The notes beneath the pieces are model-generated. The model searched no databases, was not told the DNA's origin, and worked only from the letters and a program-made list of their open reading frames with translations. A DNA stretch of 64,000 nt from Paraburkholderia tuberum STM678 (GTDB lineage: Bacteria > Pseudomonadota > Gammaproteobacteria > Burkholderiales > Burkholderiaceae). Positions 1 through 10,360 of this stretch are shown one piece after another. Each line of letters opens with the position of its first letter. Position 1 is the stretch's first letter. The stretch is from assembly GCF_902833905.1 (NCBI RefSeq), contig NZ_CADFGP010000001.1:186001-250000 (forward strand), in the 5' to 3' direction. The position numbers and the translations under genes are program-made.

Positions 1-353
1 TTAGCAGCGAAACAGCATTCACTTACCATCACAAGCTGTGTCATACGTTGGGCGGTACGTTTAACCTGCCGCATACGGCACACTACACCCACAGCGCCGC
101 GCCCGATGCGCTTGCGTGCGTCGCACGCGCGCTCGGCGGCAAGCGCGCGGCCGACGCGGGTCCGCTGCTGTTCGAACTGAACCGCGCGCTCGGCATTCCG
201 ATGGCGCTCGCGCAGATCGGAATGGCCGAGCAGGGACTCGACGAAGCGGCCGATCTCGCGTGCAAGAATCCGTATGCGAACCCGCGTCCCGTGGCGCGCG
301 ACGCGATCCGCGCGCTGCTGCAACGTGCGTGGCAGGGCGCTGAACCCGCCTGA
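1..353 (+). CDS. maleylacetate reductase, C-terminal part (gene starts before window)
   Basis: The reading frame is open from base 3 and runs for 116 residues to a TGA. It begins with SSETAFTYHHKLCH and continues LGGTFNLPHTAHYTH, the conserved histidine-containing segment of the iron-type alcohol dehydrogenase/maleylacetate reductase family, followed by the usual all-helical C-terminus. In this family the enzyme reduces maleylacetate to 3-oxoadipate with NAD(P)H in the cytoplasm. The next gene is an intradiol dioxygenase of the hydroxyquinol type, whose ring-cleavage product is maleylacetate, so the two fit together as consecutive steps. The N-terminal nucleotide-binding half lies outside the window. 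Confidence 0.85.
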   Translation, partial: SSETAFTYHHKLCHTLGGTFNLPHTAHYTHSAAPDALACVARALGGKRAADAGPLLFELNRALGIPMALAQIGMAEQGLDEAADLACKNPYANPRPVARDAIRALLQRAWQGAEPA

Positions 354-398
354 GCATTGGCCAACGCAGCGCCGCCAGAACAATCGATGGAGGAAGAC

Positions 399-1271
399 AT
401 GTCGACAGACAGCAAAGAAGCCGAGCAGGCCCTGACCGAGCAGGTGGTAGCAAGCTTCGCGGGCACGCCCGACGAACGGCTGCGCACGCTGATGCAAAGC
501 CTCGTGCGGCACATGCATGCGTTCGTGCGTGAAGTCGAGCCGACCGAGGCCGAATGGATGTCGGCCATTCGCTTTCTGACCGACACCGGCAAGATGTGCG
601 ATGACCTCGTGCGTCAGGAATTCATCCTGTTGTCGGATACGCTCGGCGTATCGATGCTCGTCGACGCGATCAATCACCGTCTCGCGACGGGCGCGACCGA
701 CACCACCGTATTCGGTCCGTTCTATATTCGCGGCATGCCCGAGCGCGCGTACGGCGAGAACATCGCGTTCACGCCGGGCACGCCCGCACTCGTGCATGGG
801 CGCGTGCTGTCGACGGACGGTGAGCCGCTTGCCAACGCGGTGCTAGACGTCTGGCAGACCGCCGATAACGGCATGTACTCGGGGCAGGACACCGAGCAGC
901 CGCACGGCAATCTGCGTGGACGTTTTCGCACCGACGCCGAAGGCCGCTACGCGATTTCGACGATCGTGCCGGTCAGCTATCCGATTCCGACCGACGGCCC
1001 GGTCGGCCGCATGCTCGAAGCGACCGGACGGCATCCGTGGCGACCCGCGCATCTGCACTTCATGATAGATGCGCCGGGGCATCGGACACTGGTCACGCAT
1101 GTGTTCGATCGCGAGGATCCGTATCTGGATTCGGACGCGGTGTTCGGCGTGAAGCCCTCGCTGATGGTCGACTATCGCGAGTGCTCCGCGGATCACGAAC
1201 TCGCGCGCCGCTTCGGTTTCGACGGACCGTTCCGCGAAGCGCGCTACGACTTCATCCTCGATCGGAGTTGA
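399..1271 (+). CDS. hydroxyquinol 1,2-dioxygenase-type intradiol ring-cleavage dioxygenase
   Basis: A 290-residue non-haem Fe(III) intradiol dioxygenase. An N-terminal helical linker (about residues 1-95) is followed by the catalytic beta-sandwich. All four iron ligands can be placed: Tyr in NGMYSGQD, Tyr in IVPVSYPIP, and the two His of RPAHLHFMI. Length and the VFGPFYI segment fit the hydroxyquinol/catechol group. It should open hydroxyquinol (benzene-1,2,4-triol) to maleylacetate, which the upstream reductase would use; catechol or chlorocatechol activity cannot be excluded from sequence. I chose the ATG at 399 because GGAGGA lies just before it; in-frame TTG (357) and ATG (387) codons upstream lack a ribosome-binding site. 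Confidence 0.85.
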   Translation: MSTDSKEAEQALTEQVVASFAGTPDERLRTLMQSLVRHMHAFVREVEPTEAEWMSAIRFLTDTGKMCDDLVRQEFILLSDTLGVSMLVDAINHRLATGATDTTVFGPFYIRGMPERAYGENIAFTPGTPALVHGRVLSTDGEPLANAVLDVWQTADNGMYSGQDTEQPHGNLRGRFRTDAEGRYAISTIVPVSYPIPTDGPVGRMLEATGRHPWRPAHLHFMIDAPGHRTLVTHVFDREDPYLDSDAVFGVKPSLMVDYRECSADHELARRFGFDGPFREARYDFILDRS

Positions 1272-1276
1272 CGACG

Positions 1277-1588
1277 ATGGCACGTTTTTTCGCGGTCTTC
1301 GCGACCGACAAGCCCGGCATGCGCGAAGTGCGCGAACGGGTGCGTCCGGTGCATCGGACGTGGTTGCGCGGCAATCCGCATCGTGGCGTGTTCGTGCGCC
1401 TCGGCGGTCCGACGCTCGCGCCGCAATGCGATGCGATGAACGGCACGTTGCGGGTCGTCGAAGCGGAGCGTATCGACGATGTGATGGAGTTCGTCAGCAA
1501 CGATCCGTATATGCAGGCGGGGCTATTCGATTGCGTCGAGATCCGTCCGTGGGACTGGAGCCTCGGCAATCCGGAACGGAGAGTCTGA
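1277..1588 (+). CDS. YCII-family small protein
   Basis: A 103-residue alpha/beta protein of the YCII (YciI-like) fold, starting five bases after the dioxygenase stop. The conserved His lies in VRPVHRTWL near residue 25 and the partner Asp in SNDPYMQAGLF near residue 79; this His/Asp pair is the putative active site of the family. A relative, TftG, sits with a hydroxyquinol dioxygenase and maleylacetate reductase in the chlorophenoxyacetate (tft) pathway and acts on a chlorinated hydroxyquinone, which is the best clue here. The actual substrate is not known; a role in clearing a quinone side product is an inference from context. Confidence 0.7.
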   Translation: MARFFAVFATDKPGMREVRERVRPVHRTWLRGNPHRGVFVRLGGPTLAPQCDAMNGTLRVVEAERIDDVMEFVSNDPYMQAGLFDCVEIRPWDWSLGNPERRV

Positions 1589-1591
1589 GCG

Positions 1592-1822
1592 ATGAACGAA
1601 ACACCGCTGTGCCCGCTTGCCGACGTGCCCGTGCGGCGTGGCGAGCAGGTGTGGGCTTACGCGAACCGTTGCCCGCATTTTTCGGTGCCGCTCGATTTCG
1701 AGCCCGGCGATGTGCTGTGCTATCGCGCGCAGGTGTTGATGTGCGCGCATCACAGCGCGCTGTTGTCAGGCGTGATCCTCGTGCTGCCGGAGGGCGAGAG
1801 CGAACACACGGTGTATCTGTGA
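1592..1822 (+). pseudogene. shrunken Rieske-type ferredoxin
   Basis: A 76-residue reading frame three bases after the YCII gene. It keeps both halves of a Rieske [2Fe-2S] site: Cys-x-His in NRCPHFSV and Cys-x2-His in VLMCAHHSAL. Family members are usually 105-120 residues. Here the N-terminal strand region between LADVP and RRGEQVWAY is far shorter than normal, and the fold-completing strands after HHSAL are replaced by an unrelated tail (SGVILVLPEGESEH). It therefore looks like a gene with an internal deletion plus a 3' frameshift or deletion. A minimal functional Rieske protein is possible but unlikely. Confidence 0.6.
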
Positions 1823-1922
1823 ACCGCGCGCAGACCAGTGCGATCGGGTGAGTCGCGCAGTCGTTCTGGAATTGATTCGGGGTAAGGCGCGAGGCTGAAC
1901 GACGCGCCATACCCCGCCGCCG

Positions 1923-2690
1923 CTACTTCAACCGCCCCGCCAAAAACTGCTGCAACCGCTCGCTGCGCGGATTCGTCAGCACCTGATGCGGATGCCCTTG
2001 CTCCTCGATCTTGCCCTTGTGCAGGAATACGACATGATTCGACACGTTGCGCGCAAAGCCCATTTCGTGCGTGACGACGATCATCGTGCGGCCTTCTTCG
2101 GCGAGCGCCTGCATCACACGCAGCACTTCGCCGACGAGTTCGGGATCGAGCGCCGAAGTCGGTTCGTCGAACAGCATCACTTCCGGCTCCATCGCAAGCG
2201 CGCGAGCAATCGCGACGCGCTGCTGCTGACCACCGGACAGATGCGACGGATATTTTTTCTCCGTGCTGGCCGGCAAACCGACCTTGGTCAGATACTTCCG
2301 AGCGCGTTCCTCGGCTTGCGCGCGGCTCAATCCCAGCACGCTGATCGGCGCCTCGATGATGTTCTCGAGCGCCGTCATATGCGCCCACAGATTGAAATGC
2401 TGGAACACCATCGACAGACGCGTGCGCATCGTTTGCAACTGCTTCGGATGGGTCACGCGTAGCGAGCCGTTGCGATCCCTGCTCGTGTTGATTTCCTCTC
2501 CGTTCAGCGTGATGCGCCCGGCGCACGGCGATTCGAGAAAGTTGATGCACCGCAGGAAGGTGCTTTTCCCGGAGCCGCTCGACCCGATGAGGCTAATCAC
2601 GTCGCCCGCCTTCGCCTTCAGCGAGACGCCCTTCAATACCTCGTTGTCGCCGAACTTCTTGTGCAGGTCGTCGACCGTCAGCTTGTACAT
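1923..2690 (-). CDS. polar amino acid ABC importer, ATP-binding subunit (HisP-like)
   Basis: A 255-residue ABC ATPase of the polar-amino-acid family. Walker A is GSSGSGKST (about residues 34-42), the signature is LSGGQQQR, Walker B is VMLFDEPTSALDP and the H-loop is VVTHEMG. The loop with NTSRDRNG before the Q-loop is typical of HisP/AotP-type subunits for histidine, arginine, lysine or ornithine. It is the last gene of a binding protein-permease-permease-ATPase operon, 37 bp after the second permease. I prefer the ATG at 2690 because GGAG precedes it at good spacing; two ATGs at 2705/2708 would add up to six residues. Confidence 0.9.
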   Translation of the reverse strand: MYKLTVDDLHKKFGDNEVLKGVSLKAKAGDVISLIGSSGSGKSTFLRCINFLESPCAGRITLNGEEINTSRDRNGSLRVTHPKQLQTMRTRLSMVFQHFNLWAHMTALENIIEAPISVLGLSRAQAEERARKYLTKVGLPASTEKKYPSHLSGGQQQRVAIARALAMEPEVMLFDEPTSALDPELVGEVLRVMQALAEEGRTMIVVTHEMGFARNVSNHVVFLHKGKIEEQGHPHQVLTNPRSERLQQFLAGRLK

Positions 2691-2727
2691 GCTCGTATGC
2701 TCCATCATGACGCGAATGCGTCCGGGT

Positions 2728-3441
2728 TTAATGCGCTTGCGGTTTCAGATAAGCCAGCAATCGGATTTCCATCTTGCGGAAGCCCCAGATCAGCGCGAAC
2801 ACGATCGCCGCATACAGGATCGCCGCGATGCCGTACGCCTGGAACGTCGCGTAGGTCGCGGAGTTGACGTCGCGCGCCACTTTCAGAATGTCGGGGACGG
2901 TCGCCGTGAACGCGAGTGTCGTCGCGTGCAGCATCAGGATCACCTCGTTGCTGTACGAGGGCAGTGCCCGGCGCAGCGCCGAAGGCAGGATGATGCGCGT
3001 GTACAGCTTGAACTTCGACATGCCGTAAGCCTGGGCCGCCTCGATTTCACCGTGCGAGGTCTCCCGGATCGAACCCGCGAAGATCTCGGTGGCATACGCG
3101 CATTCGTTCAGCGCGAACGCGAGCAGCGTGCAGTTCATCGCATTGCGAAAGAAGCTGTCGAGCATCTGGTGCGAATGGACGAAATGCAGACTGTAGAGGC
3201 CCGTGTAGATCAACAGCAACTGAACGTATAAAGGCGTGCCCCGGAAGATGTAGGTGTAAAGCCAGACGGGTCCGGAGATGTAGCGGTTGCGCGACGCGCG
3301 CGCGATCGCGAGCGGCACGGCCAACACGAAACCCAGCACGATCGACGCAACCAGCAACCACAGCGTGATGACGAGGCCGGTGTAGTTGAAGCCGTCCGTG
3401 AACAGGTAGTTCTGCCAGTATTGACGAGTCAGTTCGATCAC
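2728..3441 (-). CDS. polar amino acid ABC importer, permease (HisM-like)
   Basis: A 237-residue inner-membrane permease with about five hydrophobic segments. The EAA loop is recognisable as EIEAAQAYGMSKFKLYTRIILPSA split around its conserved Gly, near residues 133-156. It starts with ATG overlapping the stop of the preceding permease by four bases, so the two partner subunits are probably made in equal amounts. In HisQMP2-type transporters this subunit pairs with the HisQ-like permease to form the channel. The exact amino acid moved cannot be read from the permease. Confidence 0.9.
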   Translation of the reverse strand: MIELTRQYWQNYLFTDGFNYTGLVITLWLLVASIVLGFVLAVPLAIARASRNRYISGPVWLYTYIFRGTPLYVQLLLIYTGLYSLHFVHSHQMLDSFFRNAMNCTLLAFALNECAYATEIFAGSIRETSHGEIEAAQAYGMSKFKLYTRIILPSALRRALPSYSNEVILMLHATTLAFTATVPDILKVARDVNSATYATFQAYGIAAILYAAIVFALIWGFRKMEIRLLAYLKPQAH

Positions 3442-4127
3442 AGCGTGGCCCTCCGTACGCCGATCGAGTAGCGCTTCTCGAGGCGGTTCAATAGCAGATT
3501 CGAAATGGTGGTGATGGCGAGGTAGATGGCCCCGGTCGCCAGCGTGAAGAAGAAGAACGACTGCGTGCTCTTGCCGGCGTCCTGCGATGCCTTGACCACG
3601 TCCGCGAGACCGATGATCGACACGAGCGCGGTGGCCTTCACGAGCACCTGCCAGTTGTTGCCGATGCCGGGCAGCGCGAAGCGCATCATCTGCGGGAACA
3701 GGATGCGCGTGAACACGCGCCGCGCGCTCATGCCGTACGCGAAGCCCGCTTCGATCTGCCCGCGCGGCACGGAGAGAAACGCGCCGCGGAAGGTTTCGGT
3801 GAAGTACGCGCCGTAAATGAAGCCCAGCGTGATCACACCGGCGAGAAACGGATCGATGTCGATCTGCTCGATGCTGAACATGTCGGTCAGATCATTGAGC
3901 CAGATCTGGATGCTGTAGAACAGCAACAGCATCAGCACGAGATCGGGCACGGCGCGGATCAGCGTCGTGTACATCGTGCCGATGCGCGAGATCGCACGGT
4001 TGGTCGACAGCTTCGCGGCGGCGCCGAGAAGTCCCAGCGCAAACGACGCCGCGAGCGACAGCACCGCGAGCTTGATGGTTACCCACGTGCCCGCGAGGAG
4101 CAGCGGACCGAAGCCTTGAAACAGCAT
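3438..4127 (-). CDS. polar amino acid ABC importer, permease (HisQ-like)
   Basis: A 229-residue membrane permease of the HisM/GlnP family, starting MLFQGFGPLLLAG. The EAA-type loop is GQIEAGFAYGMSARRVFTRI, near residues 125-145. The ATG at 4127 follows an AAGGA ribosome-binding site; an in-frame ATG 33 bases upstream has none and would add a charged non-conserved extension. It overlaps the next gene by ATGA. It is the second gene of the four-gene importer operon, 81 bp after the binding-protein gene, consistent with the usual higher expression of the binding protein. Confidence 0.88.
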   Translation of the reverse strand: MLFQGFGPLLLAGTWVTIKLAVLSLAASFALGLLGAAAKLSTNRAISRIGTMYTTLIRAVPDLVLMLLLFYSIQIWLNDLTDMFSIEQIDIDPFLAGVITLGFIYGAYFTETFRGAFLSVPRGQIEAGFAYGMSARRVFTRILFPQMMRFALPGIGNNWQVLVKATALVSIIGLADVVKASQDAGKSTQSFFFFTLATGAIYLAITTISNLLLNRLEKRYSIGVRRATL

Positions 4128-4208
4128 GGGAGTGTCCTTGATGGAGCGAGCCGCGCGCATGCGCGCGGGGCCTGGCGATCGGGTGGAGCGGGCTTGTGGG
4201 GGGCGGAC

Positions 4209-4982
4209 TCAACTGCCGTACACGTCGAAGTTGAAGTACTTCTGCTCGATCTTCTTGTAGGTGCCGTCCTTGATCATGTCGGCGATCGCCTTGTCGACCT
4301 TCGTCTTCAGATCGGCGTCTTCCTTGCGCATGCCGATGCCCGCGCCGTTGCCGAGGATCTTCGGATCGTCGATGGTCTTGCCGACGAAGTCGAAGCCCGC
4401 GCCGCGCGGCGTCTTCAGGAAACCCTGGTCAGCCTGCACGGCGTCCTGCAGCGCTGCGTCCAGACGGCCCGACTGCAGGTCGGTATAGACCGCGTCCTGG
4501 TTCTGATACGGCACGACCTTCACGCCCTTGGGCTCCCAATAGGTCTTCGCGTAGGTTTCCTGGATCGTGCCCTGTTCGACGCCCACCGTCTTGCCCTTCA
4601 GCGAGTCGGCGGTCGGCAGGATGCCCGAACCCTGCTTCGCGACGAGACGTGTCGGCGTGTTGAACAGCTTCGACGAGAAGGCGATCTGTTCGGCGCGTTG
4701 CGGCGTCATCGACATCGACGACAGCACGCCGTCGAACTTCTTTGCCTTCAGTGCCGGAATCATGCTGTCGAAGTCCTGCTCGACCCACACGCACTTCGCG
4801 TTCAAACGGCGGCAGATTTCGGTGCCGAGGTCGACGTCGAAGCCGACCAGCTTGCCATCGGTCGCTTTCGATTCGAACGGCGCGTAGCTCGCATCCACGC
4901 CGAAGCGAACCGTGGACCAATCTTTGGCGAAGGCGCCGGTGGCAGCGAGCGCGAGGGCGAGGGACAAGGCGAGTTTCTTCAT
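4209..4982 (-). CDS. periplasmic polar amino acid-binding protein (HisJ/ArgT-like)
   Basis: A 257-residue secreted binding protein. Residues 1-20 (MKKLALSLALALAATGAFA) are a clear Sec signal peptide cleaved before KDWSTVRFG. The mature part has the two-lobe SBP_bac_3 features: FGVDASYAPFESK, VGFDVDLGTEICRRL, LSSMSMTPQRAEQIAFS and VGVEQGTIQE. Family members bind histidine, arginine, lysine or ornithine; the Cys pair typical of HisJ/LAO (here CRRLNAKC) is present. The ATG at 4982 has GGAGACTTT before it. It heads the operon and is preceded by a candidate operator at 5016-5027. Confidence 0.9.
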   Translation of the reverse strand: MKKLALSLALALAATGAFAKDWSTVRFGVDASYAPFESKATDGKLVGFDVDLGTEICRRLNAKCVWVEQDFDSMIPALKAKKFDGVLSSMSMTPQRAEQIAFSSKLFNTPTRLVAKQGSGILPTADSLKGKTVGVEQGTIQETYAKTYWEPKGVKVVPYQNQDAVYTDLQSGRLDAALQDAVQADQGFLKTPRGAGFDFVGKTIDDPKILGNGAGIGMRKEDADLKTKVDKAIADMIKDGTYKKIEQKYFNFDVYGS

Positions 4983-5015
4983 AAAGTCTCCGGGAGGATG
5001 CTGCGAGGTGCGATG

Positions 5016-5027
5016 TTGTATAGACAA
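5016..5027 (+). promoter_or_regulatory. candidate operator TTGTATAGACAA upstream of the amino acid importer
   Basis: TTGTATAGACAA is a near-palindrome (TTGT/ACAA arms) 34 bp upstream of the importer start codon. The same core GTATRGAC occurs twice more in the gap, at 5181-5188 and 5204-5211 in the other orientation. The shape resembles GntR/HutC-family operators. No GntR gene is adjacent, so the regulator is unknown. Confidence 0.45.
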
Positions 5028-5180
5028 ATTATCCAGTACGAGCGATGAGCGGCAATCAGGGTTAGTGCTTACGGGCACCCGGGAAGGAGACAGGGAATAG
5101 GCGTGAAAGCCTTTGTGGACAAGCTTGTAAGGCTAATTGAAGGGCTGCGGGCGCGGGCGGAATTTTCGCGTATACCCGCG

Positions 5181-5213
5181 GTCTATACCGTGGCGGATAT
5201 CTTGTCCATACAA
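5181..5213 (-). promoter_or_regulatory. two further GTATRGAC-type sites
   Basis: On the minus strand this stretch reads TTGTATGGACAA (5202-5213), differing by one base from the site at 5016-5027, and then GGTATAGACC just downstream (core at 5181-5188). Three similar sites in a 200-bp gap that otherwise holds no gene suggest one regulator binding cooperatively upstream of the importer operon. Confidence 0.4.
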
Positions 5214-5267
5214 CTTCGTTGCGGCGAAGCCGGCGTAGGCGTCGGGCCGCGAACCGCACAATCCGCT

Positions 5268-6185
5268 CTACGAATGCGAAGGCGGCAGATAGGTCATGTG
5301 CTCTTCGTCGTACAGCGCGTAGATCAGTTCGAGCATGCGCTTGATGTCGGCCGATTCGTCGAGCATGCGCATGCTCATGATGATCGGCGACACGAGGTTC
5401 TGGTCGTCGAGGTCCTTGTAGGCAACGTCGCCGCGCTGCAAGCCGTACACGCTCGCCGGCACGATCGAGATGCCTTCGCCCGCGCCGACGAGGCCGAGCG
5501 CGATCTGCAATTCGCGCGTCTCGTAGAGCCGCTGCGGCTTCAGACCGCGATCGTGAAACGCGGCCAGCACCTGGTCCGCGTAACTGGGCCGTGGCGCCTT
5601 CGGGAAAATGATCAGCGTTTCGCCGGTCAGGTCGTGCAGCGACAGCACCGGCTTCGCGGCGATCAGCGGATGGCCGAGCGGCAGCGCGACGATCATCCGT
5701 TCTTCGCGCAGCACGACGCGCCGGATGCTCGGGTCTTCGTGACGGATGCGGCCGAAGCCGACGTCGATGCGGCCTTCCTTGAGCGCCTTGATCTGATCCA
5801 TCGTCGACATCTCGTGCAGGCTCAGCTCGACGGTGCTGTTCTCGGTACGAAAGCGCCGGATGATTTTCGGCAGCATGCCGTACAGCGTCGAGCCGACGAA
5901 GCCCACCGACAAACTGCGCTCGATCTTGCCGACGCGCCGCGTCATCGCCTCGATTTCCGTCGTTTGCGCGAGCAGTTGCACGGCGTGCGAATAGAAGAAG
6001 CGGCCAGCCTCGGTCAGCTTCAGCGGCCGCGAGTTGCGCTCGAACAGCTGCACGCCAAGGATGTCTTCGAGCTGCTGGATCTGCCGGCTCAGCGGCGGCT
6101 GCGCAATATGCAGACGTTTGGCGGCCTTGGTGACATTGCATTCCTCGGCGACGGCCACGAAGTAGCGCAGATGGCGCAGTTCCAT
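5268..6185 (-). CDS. benM: LysR-type regulator, BenM/CatM-like
   Basis: A 305-residue LysR regulator. The N-terminal winged helix-turn-helix starts MELRHLRYFVAVAEE, with AAKRLHIAQPPLSRQIQQLE as recognition region (residues 18-37), closely resembling BenM/CatM of benzoate and catechol pathways. The effector domain fills residues 90-300. BenM-type regulators activate ben genes in response to cis,cis-muconate and benzoate. It is divergent from benABCDE, and a perfect ATAC-N7-GTAT box starts five bases upstream of its own start codon, which predicts autorepression. The ATG at 6185 is the conserved family start; upstream in-frame codons lie inside the operator. The symbol is by similarity and position. 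Confidence 0.8.
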   Translation of the reverse strand: MELRHLRYFVAVAEECNVTKAAKRLHIAQPPLSRQIQQLEDILGVQLFERNSRPLKLTEAGRFFYSHAVQLLAQTTEIEAMTRRVGKIERSLSVGFVGSTLYGMLPKIIRRFRTENSTVELSLHEMSTMDQIKALKEGRIDVGFGRIRHEDPSIRRVVLREERMIVALPLGHPLIAAKPVLSLHDLTGETLIIFPKAPRPSYADQVLAAFHDRGLKPQRLYETRELQIALGLVGAGEGISIVPASVYGLQRGDVAYKDLDDQNLVSPIIMSMRMLDESADIKRMLELIYALYDEEHMTYLPPSHS

Positions 6186-6643
6186 AGAAATACCTTTTAA
6201 GTATCGTCGCGATACCAAATCAGTGTTGGACGATGCAAATGGCGTGGAACTATCCTTCAGTTACCGTAGACGCCCCACAAAATTATACCTCCCGAGCATC
6301 GATAACTCGGCCCGGTCTGAAGCGTCGGTCGGCCCCTGGAGACGGCGCAGGCAAATCCTCGCGCATGGGATCCAAGACCTAGAAAGAGTTCAGGAGCAGC
6401 AATGAGACATGCTGATATCGCAACCCCGATGCAAGGGTTGTCCACCGATTCCCTCAGGCACCAGGTCCCGCCTCCCGTGCCGAAGGTCGAGCGCTTGCGC
6501 GCCACGGCCTGACGCCATACGGAGGCGCACCGCCTCCGCTCCCCGACGTGAAAGACCAACCGGCCACCGGCCTCCCGGCAGGCAGGCCGCTCCCTATACG
6601 CGTGCGTCGCACGCATACCAACAGTCCGAACCAGGAGACAGGC
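6186..6643. other. ben divergent intergenic region
   Basis: This 458-bp gap between benM and benA has no gene of its own. It carries the LysR box array at 6190-6226 and a further partial site ATAC-N7-GCAT at 6285-6299. The benA ribosome-binding site AGGAGA lies just before 6644. The stretch 6300-6630 is fairly GC-rich leader; no hairpin with a T-run is evident. Confidence 0.6.
6190..6226 (+). promoter_or_regulatory. tandem BenM/CatM-type operators
   Basis: The sequence reads ATAC-N7-GTAT (6190-6204), then N7, then ATAC-N7-GTGT (6212-6226). ATAC-N7-GTAT is the known binding consensus of BenM and CatM. The half-sites are evenly spaced at 11 bp, so the inner pair also forms GTAT-N7-ATAC. It lies next to the regulator start and upstream of benA, as expected for a tetramer that represses itself and activates ben. 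Confidence 0.75.
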
Positions 6644-8007
6644 ATGATTCCGATCTACCCGGATCACACTCCACAACTGAAGAACATCGACGACTTTCTT
6701 TTGGAAGACCGCGAGCGCGGCGATTACCGCCTGCATCGCAGCGCGTTCACCGACGAGCGTCTGTTCGAACTCGAAATGCAGCACATTTTCGAGGGCAACT
6801 GGATTTACCTGGCCCACGAAAGCCAGATCCCGAACAACAACGATTACTTCACGACCTACATGGGCCGTCAGCCGGTCGTGATCGCACGCAATCGTCAGGG
6901 CGAGCTGAACGCGTTCATCAACTCGTGCACGCATCGCGGCGCGATGCTGTGCCGCCACAAGCGTGGCAACAAGGCGACCTATACGTGCCCGTTCCACGGC
7001 TGGACCTTCAACAACAGCGGCAAGCTGCTAAAGGTCAAGGACCCCGCGGATGCCGGCTATCCCGACTGCTTCAACAAGGAAGGCTCGCACGACCTGAAGA
7101 AGCTCGCGCGCTTCGGCAACTATCGCGGCTTCCTGTTCGGCAGCTTGAGCGATGACGTGCCGCCGCTCGAAACGTTCCTCGGCGAAGCCGCGCGCATCAT
7201 CGACATGATCGTCGACCAGTCGGAAGACGGTCTCGAAGTTCTGCGCGGCTCGTCGACCTATACGTACGAAGGCAACTGGAAGCTGACCGCCGAAAACGGC
7301 GCGGACGGTTATCACGTGTCGGCCGTGCACTGGAACTATGCGGCAACGACCAATCATCGCAAGGAAGAGAACGCGCGCGAAGACAAGATCCGCGCGATGG
7401 ATGCCGGCAGCTGGGGCCGTCAGGGCGGCGGCTTCTACGCGTTCGAGCACGGTCACATGCTGCTGTGGACGCGCTGGGCGAATCCCGAAGACCGTCCGAA
7501 CTTCAGCCGCCGCGAGGAATTCGCCGCGCGCTGCGGCGCCGAGCGCGCGGACTGGATGATCCAGAACTCGCGCAACCTGTGCCTCTACCCGAACGTGTAT
7601 CTGATGGACCAGTTCGGCTCGCAGATTCGCGTGCTGCGGCCGCTGTCGGTCAACAAGACCGAGGTGACGATCTACTGCATCGCGCCGAAGGGCGAGTCCG
7701 ACGAAGCGCGCTCGCGCCGCATCCGTCAATACGAGGACTTTTTCAACGTCAGCGGCATGGCCACCCCCGACGACCTCGAGGAATTCCGCGCCTGCCAGTT
7801 GGGCTATGCGGGCCGCGCGGTCGAATGGAACGACATGTGCCGCGGTTCGAAGCACTGGATCGACGGCGCGGACGAAGCCGCGCAAAAGATCGGCCTCAAC
7901 CCGGTGATGAGCGGTGTGAAGACCGAGGACGAGGGCCTCTACACGGTGCAGCACCGCTACTGGATCGACACGATGAAAAAGGCGCTGAATGCGCCGGGGA
8001 GCCGCGC

Positions 8008-8011
<4 letters not shown>
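6644..8011 (+). CDS. benA: benzoate 1,2-dioxygenase, large (alpha) subunit
   Basis: A 455-residue ring-hydroxylating oxygenase alpha subunit. The Rieske cluster ligands are in CTHRGAMLC and TCPFHGWTF (about residues 94-118). The mononuclear iron site is in [13 protein letters not shown] (Asp/His/His, about residues 217-229). With BenB and the reductase BenC it converts benzoate, O2 and NADH to the cis-diol 2-hydro-1,2-dihydroxybenzoate in the cytoplasm. The ATG at 6644 has AGGAGA before it. The stop overlaps benB as ATGA. Anthranilate or toluate dioxygenases are close relatives, but the benD and benE genes that follow favour benzoate. Confidence 0.92.
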
Positions 8012-10335
<2,324 letters not shown>

Positions 10336-10360
10336 CGAGCGGCCCTGACCCACATCGACG

